The notes under the pieces are model-generated. The model made no database searches. It was not told the origin of the DNA and saw only the letters and a list, made by a program, of their open reading frames with translations. From Rikenellaceae bacterium (GTDB lineage Bacteria > Bacteroidota > Bacteroidia > Bacteroidales > Rikenellaceae): 64,000 nt of DNA. Location: assembly GCA_015059805.1 (NCBI GenBank), contig SUZO01000003.1:81916-145915 (forward strand), given 5' to 3'. Each line of letters starts with the position of its first letter. The stretch's first letter is position 1. Both the position numbers and the translations under genes were made by a program. Shown in pieces: positions 10,101 to 18,380 of this stretch.

Positions 10101-10279
10101 GCCACCTTGTCAATCATGCCTGAATCGCCAGCAAGACGAGTACCGAGGTCCTCAAGGCCGATAGAGAAGGTAGTAGTTACCTCCTGACCCTCAACAACCT
10201 CCTGCTCGTCATACTGAGAACAAGCAACTGCGCCGAACATTACGGCTGCAGCCATCAGAAAACGAAAAAATCTTTTCAT
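7133..10279 (-). CDS. Surface lipoprotein with fimbrillin-like/DUF6562-type N-domain and beta-helix repeats
   Basis: A 1048-residue predicted lipoprotein. The signal peptide ends in the lipobox GAVAC (Cys20). Residues about 30-300 resemble the DUF6562/fimbrillin-like extracellular domains of Bacteroidales. From about residue 310 onward the protein is made of irregular repeats rich in Asn, Val, Thr and Gly (patterns such as VTVENCTF, VVLGADM, TIENCTFDN), typical of right-handed parallel beta-helices (pectate-lyase or adhesin fold). I see no clear polysaccharide-lyase catalytic set, so I do not assign an enzyme activity; adhesin or carbohydrate-binding surface protein is the likely role. It stands alone between its own terminator and the ferredoxin terminator. 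Codon use is even and no frameshift is visible. Confidence 0.75.
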   Translation of the reverse strand: MKRFFRFLMAAAVMFGAVACSQYDEQEVVEGQEVTTTFSIGLEDLGTRLAGDSGMIDKVAWGIYDHQADGKGRFLLAHSSAGQGNAPADFDGEKAEIKVTLFTGKKYDLVFFGYCSANNAYTIDWEKRELNVNYSDLANLEARDAFFHIENEFVAGKNKTFTLTRPFAQLNVGQSMEDYDAMQLTNNYIEKSSVTAKAYTTMNLIDASVSNLVDVELTVNNVLNEDLEVNSVGYKHIAMNYLLVNAKEVVNEVAFKFVENGPTYTEFERTYYNVPLQRNYRTNILGRIISDEFDFEIVIDSRFAEPDKNYVTTIEDLQAVINSAQAGTAEEHKVTKVVLGADMQGEVFVHQKHYTDIIIDGNDQKFKFDGTIKIHTGSSYNSGQLLIRNVAFETDRVLLDSKGNPYFNFVMPNDFGVENGVTRRYSNNVTVENCTFTATGAAQNIAVGVQAKSVNGYLKVVDCTANNLHSLIQAQSCGADVTVKGATINGKNGVAFKQVRNAIVEGCTINTAAYGIRFDGNIDDYSLTVKDNNVTAVQPLIVRKMTGKNNTITLEGTNVLDTTEAFQIVITNGSDDEAYSYPTGTYTLTGHDGFNTYPIDTPEALEAAVKNPALSTVDVQGENITINDGYALEVTRDVVLNMNDVTVNSGSAANYGFIARGDINVVVNDADFDSAGGGVGVVNGAKVNFTGDVYVSTASTSGRYIFYLEGAGSELTINDGNYSWSTSDNQKRAYVYASAGTTVRIKGGNFGKASTRSGYTAGIMGEGTVIITGGTFGFNPSTWVETGYKAVKVDNKWHVVTENTDFVNDSASLVSAIENAADGDIIVLTKDVDYGTVTAGELKNVTINGAEGAVMIFKTDANSKLENVTLNGVNFEYTGATADCGIVLDANAQIDNLVIDGCTVVGTGAKAGRGLSGYNNNATIVIKNTTFKDLGYPIYAWGGYEALTIENCTFDNIKSWAVMPQSGFDGDLTVSGCNFVNCLGGGLVKAGTLTAGHTFTFTDNTITGCTIAGDHNWFQFNVSAGTAVISGNIKDGAAWTPGVADGLK

Positions 10280-10470
10280 AATGTTTTGTTTGTTAAAGTG
10301 TTAGTTAATAAAAATGTTAATATTTATAATTTGTTGATTTTCAACATTATAGCTCTCCACTACATGCGAAATCGTTTTCAATCATCACTTTAGAGTGCAA
10401 TTGACAAACAAAAATAGAAAAAATATTTTTAACAAGCAAATATTTACAACAAAAAATATACCTTATTTAA

Positions 10471-10500
10471 TAAAAAAGACGACTCCGAGTCGGAATCGTC
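10471..10500 (-). terminator. Terminator of the ferredoxin gene
   Basis: Minus-strand hairpin of 11 bp with one G-T pair (arms at 10478-10488 and 10490-10500) followed by six T. It lies 22 bp after the ferredoxin stop. Confidence 0.85.
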
Positions 10501-10522
10501 AATTTTATCCTTTAGGCAGGTA

Positions 10523-10690
10523 CTACTCCAATGAGATAGCCTCTGAAGGACAAACGCCTGCGCATGCACCACACTCGATGCACTTCTCAGGGTCAATTAC
10601 ATAGATGTCACCTGCCGAAATTGCTTCAACAGGACACTCGTCGATACATGTACCACATGCAACGCAAGAATCTGAAATTTTGTAAGCCAT
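10523..10690 (-). CDS. 2[4Fe-4S] ferredoxin
   Basis: A 55-residue clostridial-type ferredoxin, a cytosolic low-potential electron carrier. The translation has two CX2CX2CX3C-type motifs: CVACGTCIDECP at residues 9-20 and CIECGACAGVCP at 37-48, separated by a short loop. Start ATG at 10690 is supported by the minus-strand promoter at 10717-10748, and a terminator follows. It is divergently transcribed from the MBL hydrolase. It could be a partner of the hydrogenase encoded 3.5 kb downstream on the same strand, or of 2-oxoacid:ferredoxin oxidoreductases. Confidence 0.95.
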   Translation of the reverse strand: MAYKISDSCVACGTCIDECPVEAISAGDIYVIDPEKCIECGACAGVCPSEAISLE

Positions 10691-10716
10691 AAAATTTTTT
10701 ATTTTTTAATGTCCCG

Positions 10717-10748
10717 CAAAAGTACAACTTTAATATGAATTATCCAAA
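10717..10748 (-). promoter_or_regulatory. Promoter of ferredoxin (minus strand)
   Basis: Minus strand: -33 TTTG at 10745-10748, 20-bp spacer, -7 TACTTTTG at 10717-10724. It gives a short leader before the ferredoxin ATG and lies back to back with the promoter of the MBL gene. Confidence 0.75.
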
Positions 10749-10754
10749 AATTTG

Positions 10755-10762
10755 TATCTTTG
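10755..10762 (+). promoter_or_regulatory. -7 box for the MBL hydrolase / SDR pair
   Basis: TATCTTTG on the plus strand, 53 bp before the ATG at 10816. The -33 element is not obvious. Confidence 0.6.
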
Positions 10763-10815
10763 TAGGCGTATTTGATACGAAAAAAGTATCTTTACGGCGG
10801 TAAATCGTAGTTATC

Positions 10816-11601
10816 ATGGCAATTAAGTCTCTTTTAACGTTACTCGGTACGGGAACTTCGCAAGGTGTGCCAGTGATTGGTTGCAACTGCCCAGTCTGCC
10901 GCTCCACTGACCCTAAGGACAGTCGTCTGCGTACGTCGGCAATGGTGGAAACAGCCGGCTGTCGCTTTATTATTGATGCTGGTCCAGACTTTAGGGTACA
11001 GATGTTGCGCGAGGGGGTGAGCCATATAACGGCAATACTGCTCACACACAAGCACAAAGACCACATTGGCGGCATTGACGACGTGCGCGCACTCAACTTT
11101 GTAGATTATCCGCAGATTCATCCTGTAAATATCTACGCCACAGCCTCCACGCTTGACTGTGTGCGCAAGGATTACGACTACGCCTTTTTTACTGAGCGCT
11201 ATCGCGGCGTGCCAGAGATAGTACTTCACACTATTGACCCTGAGCAGTCGTTTGTCGTTGGTGGGGTAGAGATTACTCCGATACGCGGTCGTCACGCCCA
11301 CTTTGAGGTTACGGGTTACCGCTTTGGTGATGTGGCGTATATGACCGATTTTAAGGAGATTGACGACAGCGAAGTTGCCAAACTTAACGGGGTTAAGGTG
11401 CTTGTGGTTAATGCTTTACGATTTACTCCGCACGACTCGCACTTCTCCGTTTCTGACGCTCTCGCGCTAATAGAAAAGGTGGCTCCCGAGCGTGCCTACC
11501 TTACTCATATGTCGCACGAGATTGGGCTTCATAGCCAGGCGCAGAAGCAGCTGCCAGAGGGTGTCTATTTTGCTTATGACAGATTAAAAATTGAGATATG
11601 A
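10816..11601 (+). CDS. MBL-fold metallohydrolase (PhnP / RNase Z-like)
   Basis: A 261-residue cytosolic metallo-beta-lactamase-fold phosphodiesterase. Visible are the N-terminal GTGTSQGVP motif, the Cys motif GCNCPVC (Cys23, 25, 28) typical of PhnP-type proteins, THKHKDH (His78, His80, Asp82, His83) for the dinuclear metal site, and later metal ligands in GRHAHF, MTDF and LTHMSHE. PhnP hydrolyses 5-phosphoribosyl 1,2-cyclic phosphate in phosphonate use, but no C-P lyase genes are here, so the substrate is unknown. Its TGA overlaps the ATG of the SDR gene (ATGA), so the pair is co-translated. Confidence 0.87.
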   Translation: MAIKSLLTLLGTGTSQGVPVIGCNCPVCRSTDPKDSRLRTSAMVETAGCRFIIDAGPDFRVQMLREGVSHITAILLTHKHKDHIGGIDDVRALNFVDYPQIHPVNIYATASTLDCVRKDYDYAFFTERYRGVPEIVLHTIDPEQSFVVGGVEITPIRGRHAHFEVTGYRFGDVAYMTDFKEIDDSEVAKLNGVKVLVVNALRFTPHDSHFSVSDALALIEKVAPERAYLTHMSHEIGLHSQAQKQLPEGVYFAYDRLKIEI

Positions 11602-12416
11602 AAAACGCATTAAAATCAAAGACGGTAGTTATTACCGGTGCTTCGTCAGGCATTGGCGAGGCGATGGCAAAGGTCTATGCCGCCATGGGCGCAAAGGTGG
11701 TCCTCGGCGCGCGCAGTGAGCAGAAGCTTAAGGCTCTTGCCGATAAGATTATTGCCGATGGTGGTCAGGCTGCCTACTGCGCAACAGATGTGACAGTGGC
11801 GGAGGATTGTAAACGTCTGATTGATAAGGCTGTAGAGGCTTTTGGTGGAATAGATGTGCTGATTTGCAACGCGGGAATTTCTATGCGTGCGATTTTTGAC
11901 GATGTAGAGCTTAGCGTACTGCACCGACTGATGGATGTAAACTTCTGGGGAACAGTCTATTGTGCCAAGTATGCACTGCCATATCTTCAGGCTTCAAAGG
12001 GTTCACTGGTTGGTATCTCCTCCGTGGCGGGACTGCACGGACTACCTGGTAGAACGGGCTACTCGGCATCTAAATATGCGATGACGGGTCTGCTTGAGAC
12101 TATCCGCATCGAGAATATCAAGAAGGGGCTGCACGTGATGGTCGCTTGTCCAGGATTTACAGCCTCAAATGTCCGCTTCTCGGCTCTCGTTGCAGACGGC
12201 TCGCAGCAAGGCTCAACACCGCGCGAGGAGGGTAAGATGATGACTCCGGAGCAGGTGGCTCGCATAGTGGCACGAGGAATTGCCAAGCGAAAGAGACTCT
12301 GCCTTATGGAGGCAGAGGGTCGCGCAACCCATTTTGTTAAGAAATTTGCACCCGCTTTTTTGGACAAGATGTTCTACTGGGTGATGTCAAAGGAGCCAGA
12401 CTCTCCATTTAAGTAA
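11598..12416 (+). CDS. Short-chain dehydrogenase/reductase (SDR)
   Basis: A 272-residue classical SDR. The cofactor motif TGASSGIG is at residues 13-20, NAG at the end of beta-4 is present in CNAGIS, the catalytic Ser lies in ISSVAG and the active-site YSASK is at 155-159. An Arg following beta-2 (GARSEQ) favours NADPH over NADH. The substrate cannot be told; a C-terminal hydrophobic/aromatic tail suggests membrane or lipid contact, as in DHRS7-like members. It is coupled to the preceding MBL gene. Confidence 0.87.
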   Translation: MKNALKSKTVVITGASSGIGEAMAKVYAAMGAKVVLGARSEQKLKALADKIIADGGQAAYCATDVTVAEDCKRLIDKAVEAFGGIDVLICNAGISMRAIFDDVELSVLHRLMDVNFWGTVYCAKYALPYLQASKGSLVGISSVAGLHGLPGRTGYSASKYAMTGLLETIRIENIKKGLHVMVACPGFTASNVRFSALVADGSQQGSTPREEGKMMTPEQVARIVARGIAKRKRLCLMEAEGRATHFVKKFAPAFLDKMFYWVMSKEPDSPFK

Positions 12417-12544
12417 AAAATCTTAAAAAATATTTGCGCTATAACGCTCTGATATATTGTCATTTGCAAAAACGACTAAAAAAAAGTGCAGAAAAAAACG
12501 CAAAAAATTTTGCAGATTAAAAAAAAGAGCGTACTTTTGTGCCT

Positions 12545-12633
<89 letters not shown>

Positions 12634-12640
12634 AAAGCAG

Positions 12641-12677
12641 ACAGGTGACTGAAATTCAGTCACCTGTTTTGTTTTTG
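12641..12677 (+). terminator. Terminator after tRNA-Ser
   Basis: Nearly perfect palindrome (13-nt arms, 12641-12653 and 12655-12667) followed by a T-rich stretch interrupted by one G. The T-rich stretch is itself the left arm of a second, 16-bp perfect inverted repeat (12667-12682 with 12708-12723). Confidence 0.75.
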
Positions 12678-12699
12678 GAGCGTTTTCCTGTGAGCAAGC

Positions 12700-13606
12700 T
12701 CCTGTAACGCTCCAAAAACAAAACATCGTCCAGCAAGCTGTCCGTCTGCTTCGTGGCGGAGAGAGAGGGATTTTCTAACGGTTTTCAAGTACCGCCTGTT
12801 GGCGAGATTGATGAAGATTGGGGCTTGACCCCAATCTTCATCTACCTCAGGCTACGCCTTCGGTTGCGGCGGTCACATGTCTGAAACCTCTACTTCGTAA
12901 TAATCTGCTTTGAGTATCAAGGAGTATAGGGATCGGCGACCGTAGGGAGCCAATCCCTCTCCCAACGGTTTTCAAGTACCGCCTGTGGGCGAGATTGATG
13001 AAGATTGAGGCTTGACCCCAATCTTCATCTACCTCAGGCTTTGCCTTCGGTTGCGGCGGTCGTAATTTCTGTAAGCAGTTCCTACAGCACCAAAAAAACA
13101 AAACATCGTCCAGCAAGCTGTCCGTCTGCTTCGTGGCGGAGAGAGGGGGTTTTCTAACGGTTTTCAAGTACCGCCTGTTGGCGAGATTGATGAAGATTGA
13201 GGCTTGACCCCAATCTTCATCTACCTCAGGCTTCGCCTTCGGTTGTGGCGGTAACCATCAAATGGGGCTTGCCACGCTCGGTAAAATCTTCTCTTGCAAA
13301 TCAAGGAGTACAGGGATCGGCGACCGTAGGGAGCCAATCCCTCTCCCAACGGTTTTCAAGTACCGCCTGTTGGCGAGATTGATGAAGATTGGGGCTTGAC
13401 CCCAATCTTCATCTACCTACGGCTTCGCCTTCGGTTGCGGCGGTCAAATGTCTGAAACCACTACTTCGTAATAATCTGCTTTGAGCATCAAGGGGTACAG
13501 GGATCGGCGACCGTAGGGAGCCAATCCCTCTCTCAACGGTTTTTAAGTACCGCCTGTGGGTGAGATTGATGAAGATTGGGGCTTGACCCCAATCTTCATC
13601 TACGGT
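12700..13606. repeat. Tandem array of about 190-bp units containing inverted tRNA-Ser fragments and a strong hairpin
   Basis: The anchor GTTTTCAAGTACCGCC recurs at 12781, 12968, 13160, 13352 and, with one change, 13539: five units at 187-192 bp. Each unit has a 14-bp perfect hairpin GATGAAGATTGGGG / CCCCAATCTTCATC, with single-base differences in some copies. Two unit types occur in the order A-B-A-B-B. Type A begins with the reverse complement of the tRNA-Ser 3' end (20 bp at 12753-12772 match 12614-12633 inverted) joined to the inverted anticodon arm (AACGGTTTTCAAG). Type B has that small piece in the opposite orientation (AATCCCTCTC) beside GGGATCGGCGACCG. No convincing gene lies in 12633-13659; short frames here are repeat artefacts. 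Confidence 0.85.
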
Positions 13607-13611
13607 GAGCA

Positions 13612-13643
13612 TTTGCAAATATTAAATTATTGTGTTATATTTG
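13612..13643 (+). promoter_or_regulatory. Promoter for the 13660 gene
   Basis: TTTG at 13612-13615, 20-bp spacer, TATATTTG at 13636-13643. Transcription would begin near 13650, ruling out an in-frame ATG at 13630 and favouring ATG at 13660 or 13666. Confidence 0.7.
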
Positions 13644-13659
13644 TGAAAATCAACAAACA

Positions 13660-14070
13660 ATGGTTATGAAGCGGGAAATTTTAGTTACAGCAGATAAGCG
13701 CGTGAGCGAGCTGATGAAGGAGTTTAATGAGGTGTTTAGTTTTCTAAGGCTGAGGCTCTACACCTCTGAGGCGAGGTTGTACATTGGCGTTGAGGCGCTG
13801 ACTCCATATAGAGTGGATATTGATAGCACGATTGGTCAGGTGAGGGTCAAAAAGTGTTGCGATGGGGTAATATCTATTGACGGCAGTAAGAGCATTGGTG
13901 CATTAGAGGCTGAGTTTTACAACATCTTTGGTCTTGTGGCGCAGGTGTGTTACACGACAGCGGCGGGTGAGAATATATACACATACCAAAAGGAGCAAGA
14001 TCAGATGACATTATCTGAGTTTAATGCCCACTGTGAAGCTGAGGGGTGCATTAAGGGAGAGTGGAGGTAG
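13660..14070 (+). CDS. Small cytosolic protein of unknown function
   Basis: A 136-residue product from ATG 13660 (13666 is equally possible). The promoter at 13612-13643 places the transcript start downstream of the longer in-frame ATG at 13630. No signal peptide or membrane segment. It looks like two alpha/beta halves: an N-terminal part (KREILVTADKRVSELMKEFN) and a C-terminal part in which SKSIGALEAEFYNIFGL is followed by VCYTTAAGENIYTY and MTLSEFNAHCEAEG. I recall a similar closing pattern in uncharacterised Bacteroidetes proteins but cannot assign a function. It is the first gene after the tRNA-Ser-linked array and is convergent with the Na/Pi transporter. Confidence 0.65.
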   Translation: MVMKREILVTADKRVSELMKEFNEVFSFLRLRLYTSEARLYIGVEALTPYRVDIDSTIGQVRVKKCCDGVISIDGSKSIGALEAEFYNIFGLVAQVCYTTAAGENIYTYQKEQDQMTLSEFNAHCEAEGCIKGEWR

Positions 14071-14080
14071 TTATATGTAT

Positions 14081-14120
14081 AAAAAATATGGGACAGGCAG
14101 TCGTCGGTCCCATATTTCTT
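14081..14120. terminator. Bidirectional terminator
   Basis: Stem AAATATGGGAC / GTCCCATATTT (14084-14094, 14107-14117) between the convergent 13660 and Na/Pi transporter genes, with A-rich and T-rich flanks on either side. Confidence 0.7.
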
Positions 14121-14133
14121 TGTTGTTAGAGGA

Positions 14134-15852
14134 TTACTTGCGTTGTAGCGCCTCGGAGATGTTAATCATAAAGTCGCCCATACGCTCAATTTCAGAGATT
14201 AGGTCAAGGTAGTAGACACTGCTCTGGTACTCGGTGTTATTCTGTTCAATCTTCAGAATCTCAGCCTCACGGAGGGTGTTGCGCATATCGTTAATATCAA
14301 TCTCGCAATCTACAGCGCAACGAAGGTTGTCGCTGGTATTCTCTGCAGTCTCAAGGTTGTTGATCATAATCTTATATGCCTTATCAACAAGGCTGAGCAT
14401 AGTGTCAATCTTCTCAATATGTTGGGCGGTAAAGCTCTTGTTGTGGATATTTCGGCGTGAAATTATGCGACTAATGCTCTCGCCAGAGTCACCAAGGCTC
14501 TCAAGCTCGCCGATAATCTTGTACATAGACTTTACCCTCTGGCGGGTATCCTCGCTGATGCTCTCCTGTGGCAGAGCATTAAGGAATGATGCAATTTCGT
14601 ACTCTATACGGTCGGCAATCTCCTCATACTTAACAAGTTTCTTGCGGTACACCTCAAATTCATCCTCCTTAGTGGCGTGGACAGCCGAGCGGATATAGTC
14701 CAGTCCATTGCGGCAAATCTGCGCAAAGTGGATAATCTCCTTGCGAGCCTCCTCTAAGGCAAGTTCTGCAGTGCCCATAGGACCGGCGTTGATAAACTTG
14801 AGTCGGATAGTCTGCTCCTCATCCTCAGGCTTGCTCTTAATTACCCAAGAGACAAAGCGGACAATAAGAGGGATGAACCATATTAGGATACATGTGTTAA
14901 ATGTATTGAACAGGGTGTGCAGCATTGATACGCCATATAGTGCAGCGGTAGATTCTGCAGAACCTGCTACAATAGTGTGTGAGTAGTCTATAAGTGTTGG
15001 GTCTGGATATCCTAACCATGTGATAATAGTGCCTACAAGAGATAGGAATGGGCGGAAGAGGATAAGTGCCCAGATAACACCAAAGACGTTGAACACTGTG
15101 TGGGCAAGAGCTGCACGGCGAGCGTTAGGGTTGCCAACTGCCGCGGCGATATTTGCGGTAATAGTTGTACCGATATTCTCTCCGAGCACCATAGCCGCTG
15201 CCATACTAAATGGAATCCATCCCATGCTCATCATAATCAGTGTCAGCGCCATCGTTGCACTTGAGGATTGGAGGATTAGTGTCAGCAAAGTACCAAAGAT
15301 AAGGAAGATAATCACTGAACCAAAGCCGTAGCCAGTCCACTGCTGTATAAATGAGAGAATCTCGGGCGTCTCACGTAGGTCAGGCACAGAGTTTTTCATC
15401 AGTGACAGACCGAGGAAGAGTAGCGAGAATCCGATGATGAACTCGCTGATATTTCTATACTTCTCACTCTTTGCGATGCTCATAATAAAGCCGATAGCCA
15501 TCAGTGGCACTGCAAAGATAGAGATGTCAGCCTTAAAACCGAGTAGAGATACTAACCATGCGGTGACTGTAGTACCGATATTGGCACCCATAATTACACC
15601 AATAGCCTGATTTAGTGTCAGCAGTGAGGCGTTTACAAAGCCAACAACCATGACCGTTGTGGCGCTGGATGACTGGATGATAGAGGTAATCGTTAGACCC
15701 GTCATCACACCCTTAAACGGGCTGGATGTCATTGCTCCAAGAAGGTTGCGCATGCGGTTTCCCGCCGTTTTCTGAAGACCGGAGCTCATCATGTTCATTC
15801 CGTAGAGGAACATGCCCAGCGCTCCAAGTAGGGTTAAAAGTTGTAAAAACAT
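14134..15852 (-). CDS. Na/Pi cotransporter family protein with C-terminal PhoU-like domain
   Basis: A 572-residue inner-membrane protein. The first 330 residues hold two inverted repeats of the NptA/PF02690 type, with the paired QSSSAT motifs (IIQSSSATTVM and ILQSSSATMAL) and GANIGTT / GENIGTT, which form the sodium/phosphate site. After about residue 350 comes a helical PhoU-like regulatory domain. Such proteins carry phosphate with sodium, though YjbB-type members export it. It is followed upstream (3 bp between start and the next stop) by the sodium/calcium antiporter gene on the same strand, forming a two-gene transporter operon. Confidence 0.9.
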   Translation of the reverse strand: MFLQLLTLLGALGMFLYGMNMMSSGLQKTAGNRMRNLLGAMTSSPFKGVMTGLTITSIIQSSSATTVMVVGFVNASLLTLNQAIGVIMGANIGTTVTAWLVSLLGFKADISIFAVPLMAIGFIMSIAKSEKYRNISEFIIGFSLLFLGLSLMKNSVPDLRETPEILSFIQQWTGYGFGSVIIFLIFGTLLTLILQSSSATMALTLIMMSMGWIPFSMAAAMVLGENIGTTITANIAAAVGNPNARRAALAHTVFNVFGVIWALILFRPFLSLVGTIITWLGYPDPTLIDYSHTIVAGSAESTAALYGVSMLHTLFNTFNTCILIWFIPLIVRFVSWVIKSKPEDEEQTIRLKFINAGPMGTAELALEEARKEIIHFAQICRNGLDYIRSAVHATKEDEFEVYRKKLVKYEEIADRIEYEIASFLNALPQESISEDTRQRVKSMYKIIGELESLGDSGESISRIISRRNIHNKSFTAQHIEKIDTMLSLVDKAYKIMINNLETAENTSDNLRCAVDCEIDINDMRNTLREAEILKIEQNNTEYQSSVYYLDLISEIERMGDFMINISEALQRK

Positions 15853-15855
15853 AGT

Positions 15856-16812
15856 TTAGATAGTTTGTGTATATATTAAATATATGTTGTATGCTACAAA
15901 ACTTGTTAGCATAATTGCACCCTCGGTACGAGAAATTTTGTTGTTTAGACTGAACATTAAGAGTAGAACTGCAGCTGCTATCATTACAGCATAATCAACA
16001 ATAGTGATGCCACTGCTAAAGAGCGGAGTAATTTGCGAACTGACACCCAAGATAAAGGCTATGTTGAATATGTTTGAGCCAACAACATTTCCAAGAGCCA
16101 ACTCGGTATTACGTTTTGCCGCTGCAGCAACAGAAGCAGCAAGCTCTGGGAGCGAAGTGCCACATGCAATGAGGGTAATTGAGATAAATGCCTCATTTAC
16201 ACCCCATGCAGTTGCGATATTTACGGCACTATCAACAAATAGGTCGCATCCAGTGATAAGAATTGCTAAACCGATAATTGTGCGCAAGATTGCCTTTGTT
16301 AGACTTTGTGGTGCAGGGATTGCTTGAGTTGCGTTAGGTGTAATTTTGCTCTTCTTGCGGTCGCGCAAGAAAGATATATAAATATAGGTGGCAAATATCG
16401 CTAAGAGTATCAATCCGTCGCCTCTGCCGATAACAACCTCGCTGCCACAGAAGAAGTTGAAGGCAAGCAGTGTCACGAGAATTGAGATGCCGATGCAGAG
16501 CGGAAGCTCAAAACGGTTGTTCTCACTCTTCACAGCTACTGGGTGCAGTAGGGCGGTAACTCCTAAAATTCCTAAGATGTTGAATATGTTTGAGCCGACA
16601 ACATTGCCTATAGCAACATCAACCTTGCCCTCAATGGCTCCCATGCTGCTGACAATCAGCTCAGGGAAAGATGTTCCTACGCCTACAATTATTGCACCAA
16701 TAACGAAGTCTGAAATCTTAAATCTGCGTGCAATATCAGCCGAACCACTAACTAAATTATCGGCTCCATAGACCACTGCCACAAGGGCAATGATAAGTAT
16801 AATATAATCCAT
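15856..16812 (-). CDS. Calcium/sodium antiporter (CaCA family, YrbG-like)
   Basis: A 318-residue membrane protein with the two alpha-repeats of cation/Ca exchangers: GVGTSFPELIVS ... GNVVGSNIFNILGILG and ACGTSLPELAAS ... GNVVGSNIFNIAFILG. About ten hydrophobic segments are visible. It exchanges cations such as calcium for sodium or protons across the inner membrane. It ends 3 bp before the start of the Na/Pi transporter, so both are likely co-transcribed; both use sodium. Confidence 0.92.
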   Translation of the reverse strand: MDYIILIIALVAVVYGADNLVSGSADIARRFKISDFVIGAIIVGVGTSFPELIVSSMGAIEGKVDVAIGNVVGSNIFNILGILGVTALLHPVAVKSENNRFELPLCIGISILVTLLAFNFFCGSEVVIGRGDGLILLAIFATYIYISFLRDRKKSKITPNATQAIPAPQSLTKAILRTIIGLAILITGCDLFVDSAVNIATAWGVNEAFISITLIACGTSLPELAASVAAAAKRNTELALGNVVGSNIFNIAFILGVSSQITPLFSSGITIVDYAVMIAAAVLLLMFSLNNKISRTEGAIMLTSFVAYNIYLIYTQTI

Positions 16813-16870
16813 ACATATTTGAGTTTACATTTTCTTTATATGTTTGATTGACATTGGAATAGCGCAAAGT

Positions 16871-17218
16871 CTATATCCTAATATTGTGCAATCTGAACAC
16901 TAAACTCAAAGATGGTTTTATGGTAGGTTTGTGAACAAAAATATTCTTAAATTGAACTGTAGGCACTGCTGGAGCAACTGTTGTGAAGTGCGCCTTGTGG
17001 TGCCTATGTGATGAACAGAGGCGACGTGCAGAGGGGGTGGTTGAGCTCTGCCTGCTTGGGATAATATTTAGTAGCGATGATTGACTACTCTCAGAAATTT
17101 GAGCCTCAATTTGCTCATCTATAGGGAGATTATCTCCCTGCTGCTCAGAGCTACTGCTCGGCGCAAGGACAACTGATGCGATAAGTAACAGCCAGAGTAT
17201 GTTCAGCATGTTTCTCAT
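16871..17218 (-). CDS. Small secreted protein of unknown function
   Basis: A 115-residue product from ATG 17218 (a longer in-frame start at 17263 would put 15 residues before a clear signal peptide, so I prefer 17218). Residues 1-20 form a hydrophobic signal (MLNILWLLLIASVVLA) followed by a Ser/Gln-rich low-complexity stretch, a basic RRLCSSHRHHK segment and a hydrophobic tail. No family recognised. It may be a real secreted peptide or a marginal ORF; it is isolated, 58 bp upstream of the antiporter start on the same strand. Confidence 0.45.
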   Translation of the reverse strand: MRNMLNILWLLLIASVVLAPSSSSEQQGDNLPIDEQIEAQISESSQSSLLNIIPSRQSSTTPSARRLCSSHRHHKAHFTTVAPAVPTVQFKNIFVHKPTIKPSLSLVFRLHNIRI

Positions 17219-17418
17219 TTCACCAGCAAAGATATAAATAAATTGCAAAGGAGTTATCAGCAAACTAAAAATTTAACATTTTATTAAAGATTTGTTCTAT
17301 ATCTGGCGACATTGTATAAAATAGATTTTAATAACACTATTTACTCTACATATCACCATAAAAAATGATAATAGATGACTAAATATCAAAAAAAACTAAA
17401 TATGATACTGAGAAAATA

Positions 17419-17449
17419 TTTGATATTTCAAAAAATAATATTATCTTTG
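17419..17449 (+). promoter_or_regulatory. Promoter of the AraC-type regulator gene
   Basis: TTTG at 17419-17422, 19-bp spacer, TATCTTTG at 17442-17449; the leader to ATG 17518 is about 60 nt. The rest of the 300-bp gap 17219-17517 is AT-rich without other features I can name. Confidence 0.75.
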
Positions 17450-17517
17450 CATTTGTAAATATGATACGCAAAAAAATAATAGTGTGATTTACTCGCACAT
17501 AATATACCCTAATTTTT

Positions 17518-18366
17518 ATGAGACAGTTGTGCCCAAAATCTTGTCCTTCAGCAAAGGAGCCTTTTTCAGGCTTTCGTAAGTATGACTATAGAGCTGGTGA
17601 GAAGTTTGTGATTGAACCTGGAGAGGTGAATCATATTGTATTTGTAATGTCTGGAACTCTTTGGCTCGACTCTGAGGAGTGTAGCCATTTTGAGGTTAAG
17701 CAGGGTTCACTCTTTTTCTGCTATAATTGTGGACACTACGCCATTGAGGCAAAGGAGGATTTGCAGATGATTGTTGCCTACTTTGCTCGTCCAGGTGCAG
17801 CTTGTGATATTGCTTCGTTGTTGCAGTTTGCAAAGTCTCAGGATGATTTCCAGTATAATTTTGAAGCTGTGCCTATCAATGAGCAGCTTGGTGAGATGTT
17901 GCTTCTGCTCAAGCGATTTATGGACGACGATGTGCCGTGTGCGCACATGCATGAGTCTATGATTGAACTGCTCTTTGTTATTTTCCGCTTCTATTATGAT
18001 GTTGAGGTGCTTGCAAATCTATTCTTCAACCTCTTTGACCATGCGGTATCTTTCCGCACAATGGTTGAGGGTAATAGAGTGAAGGCACGCAATCTTAACC
18101 ACCTTGCTGAGCTTTGTGGATATGATATTAACACCTTTAATGTTGTCTTCCGTCGCCACTATCCAGGTTATACTCCAGGCGTGTGGATGCAGATACAGCG
18201 TAAGGATGAGATTCTTGCCGACCTGATTGAGAGCGACGCGCCTATATATCATATATCTAAAAAGTATGGATTCTCATCTTCAAGCCACCTTGGTGAGTAT
18301 TGCAAAAAGTATTTAGGTGACACACCAACTAAGGTGAGGGCAAAATATCGTAAAAAGAGGTATTAG
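17518..18366 (+). CDS. AraC-family transcriptional regulator
   Basis: A 282-residue regulator with an N-terminal cupin-like sensing region (residues about 15-120, with YDYRAGEKFVIEPGEVNHIVFV and a Cys/His-containing FFCYNCGHY) and a C-terminal double helix-turn-helix of the AraC type. In the latter, LNHLAELCGYDINTFNVVFRRHYPGYTPGVWMQ is helix-turn-helix one and ISKKYGFSSSSHLGEYCKKYLGDTPTKVRA is helix-turn-helix two with its conserved phenylalanine/glycine spacing. Ligand and targets are unknown. It is monocistronic, between its own promoter and a terminator. Confidence 0.87.
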   Translation: MRQLCPKSCPSAKEPFSGFRKYDYRAGEKFVIEPGEVNHIVFVMSGTLWLDSEECSHFEVKQGSLFFCYNCGHYAIEAKEDLQMIVAYFARPGAACDIASLLQFAKSQDDFQYNFEAVPINEQLGEMLLLLKRFMDDDVPCAHMHESMIELLFVIFRFYYDVEVLANLFFNLFDHAVSFRTMVEGNRVKARNLNHLAELCGYDINTFNVVFRRHYPGYTPGVWMQIQRKDEILADLIESDAPIYHISKKYGFSSSSHLGEYCKKYLGDTPTKVRAKYRKKRY

Positions 18367-18380
18367 TAAAATCTAATGTT

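Noticed and set aside
12700..13606. CRISPR array
   Set aside because: Repeat units are about 190 bp with internal hairpins and no unique spacers of uniform length; no cas genes nearby.
12847..13618. Several open frames of 61-106 codons on both strands within the tRNA-Ser array
   Set aside because: They recur with each repeat unit, run through hairpins and tRNA-derived pieces, and lack starts with promoters; not genes.
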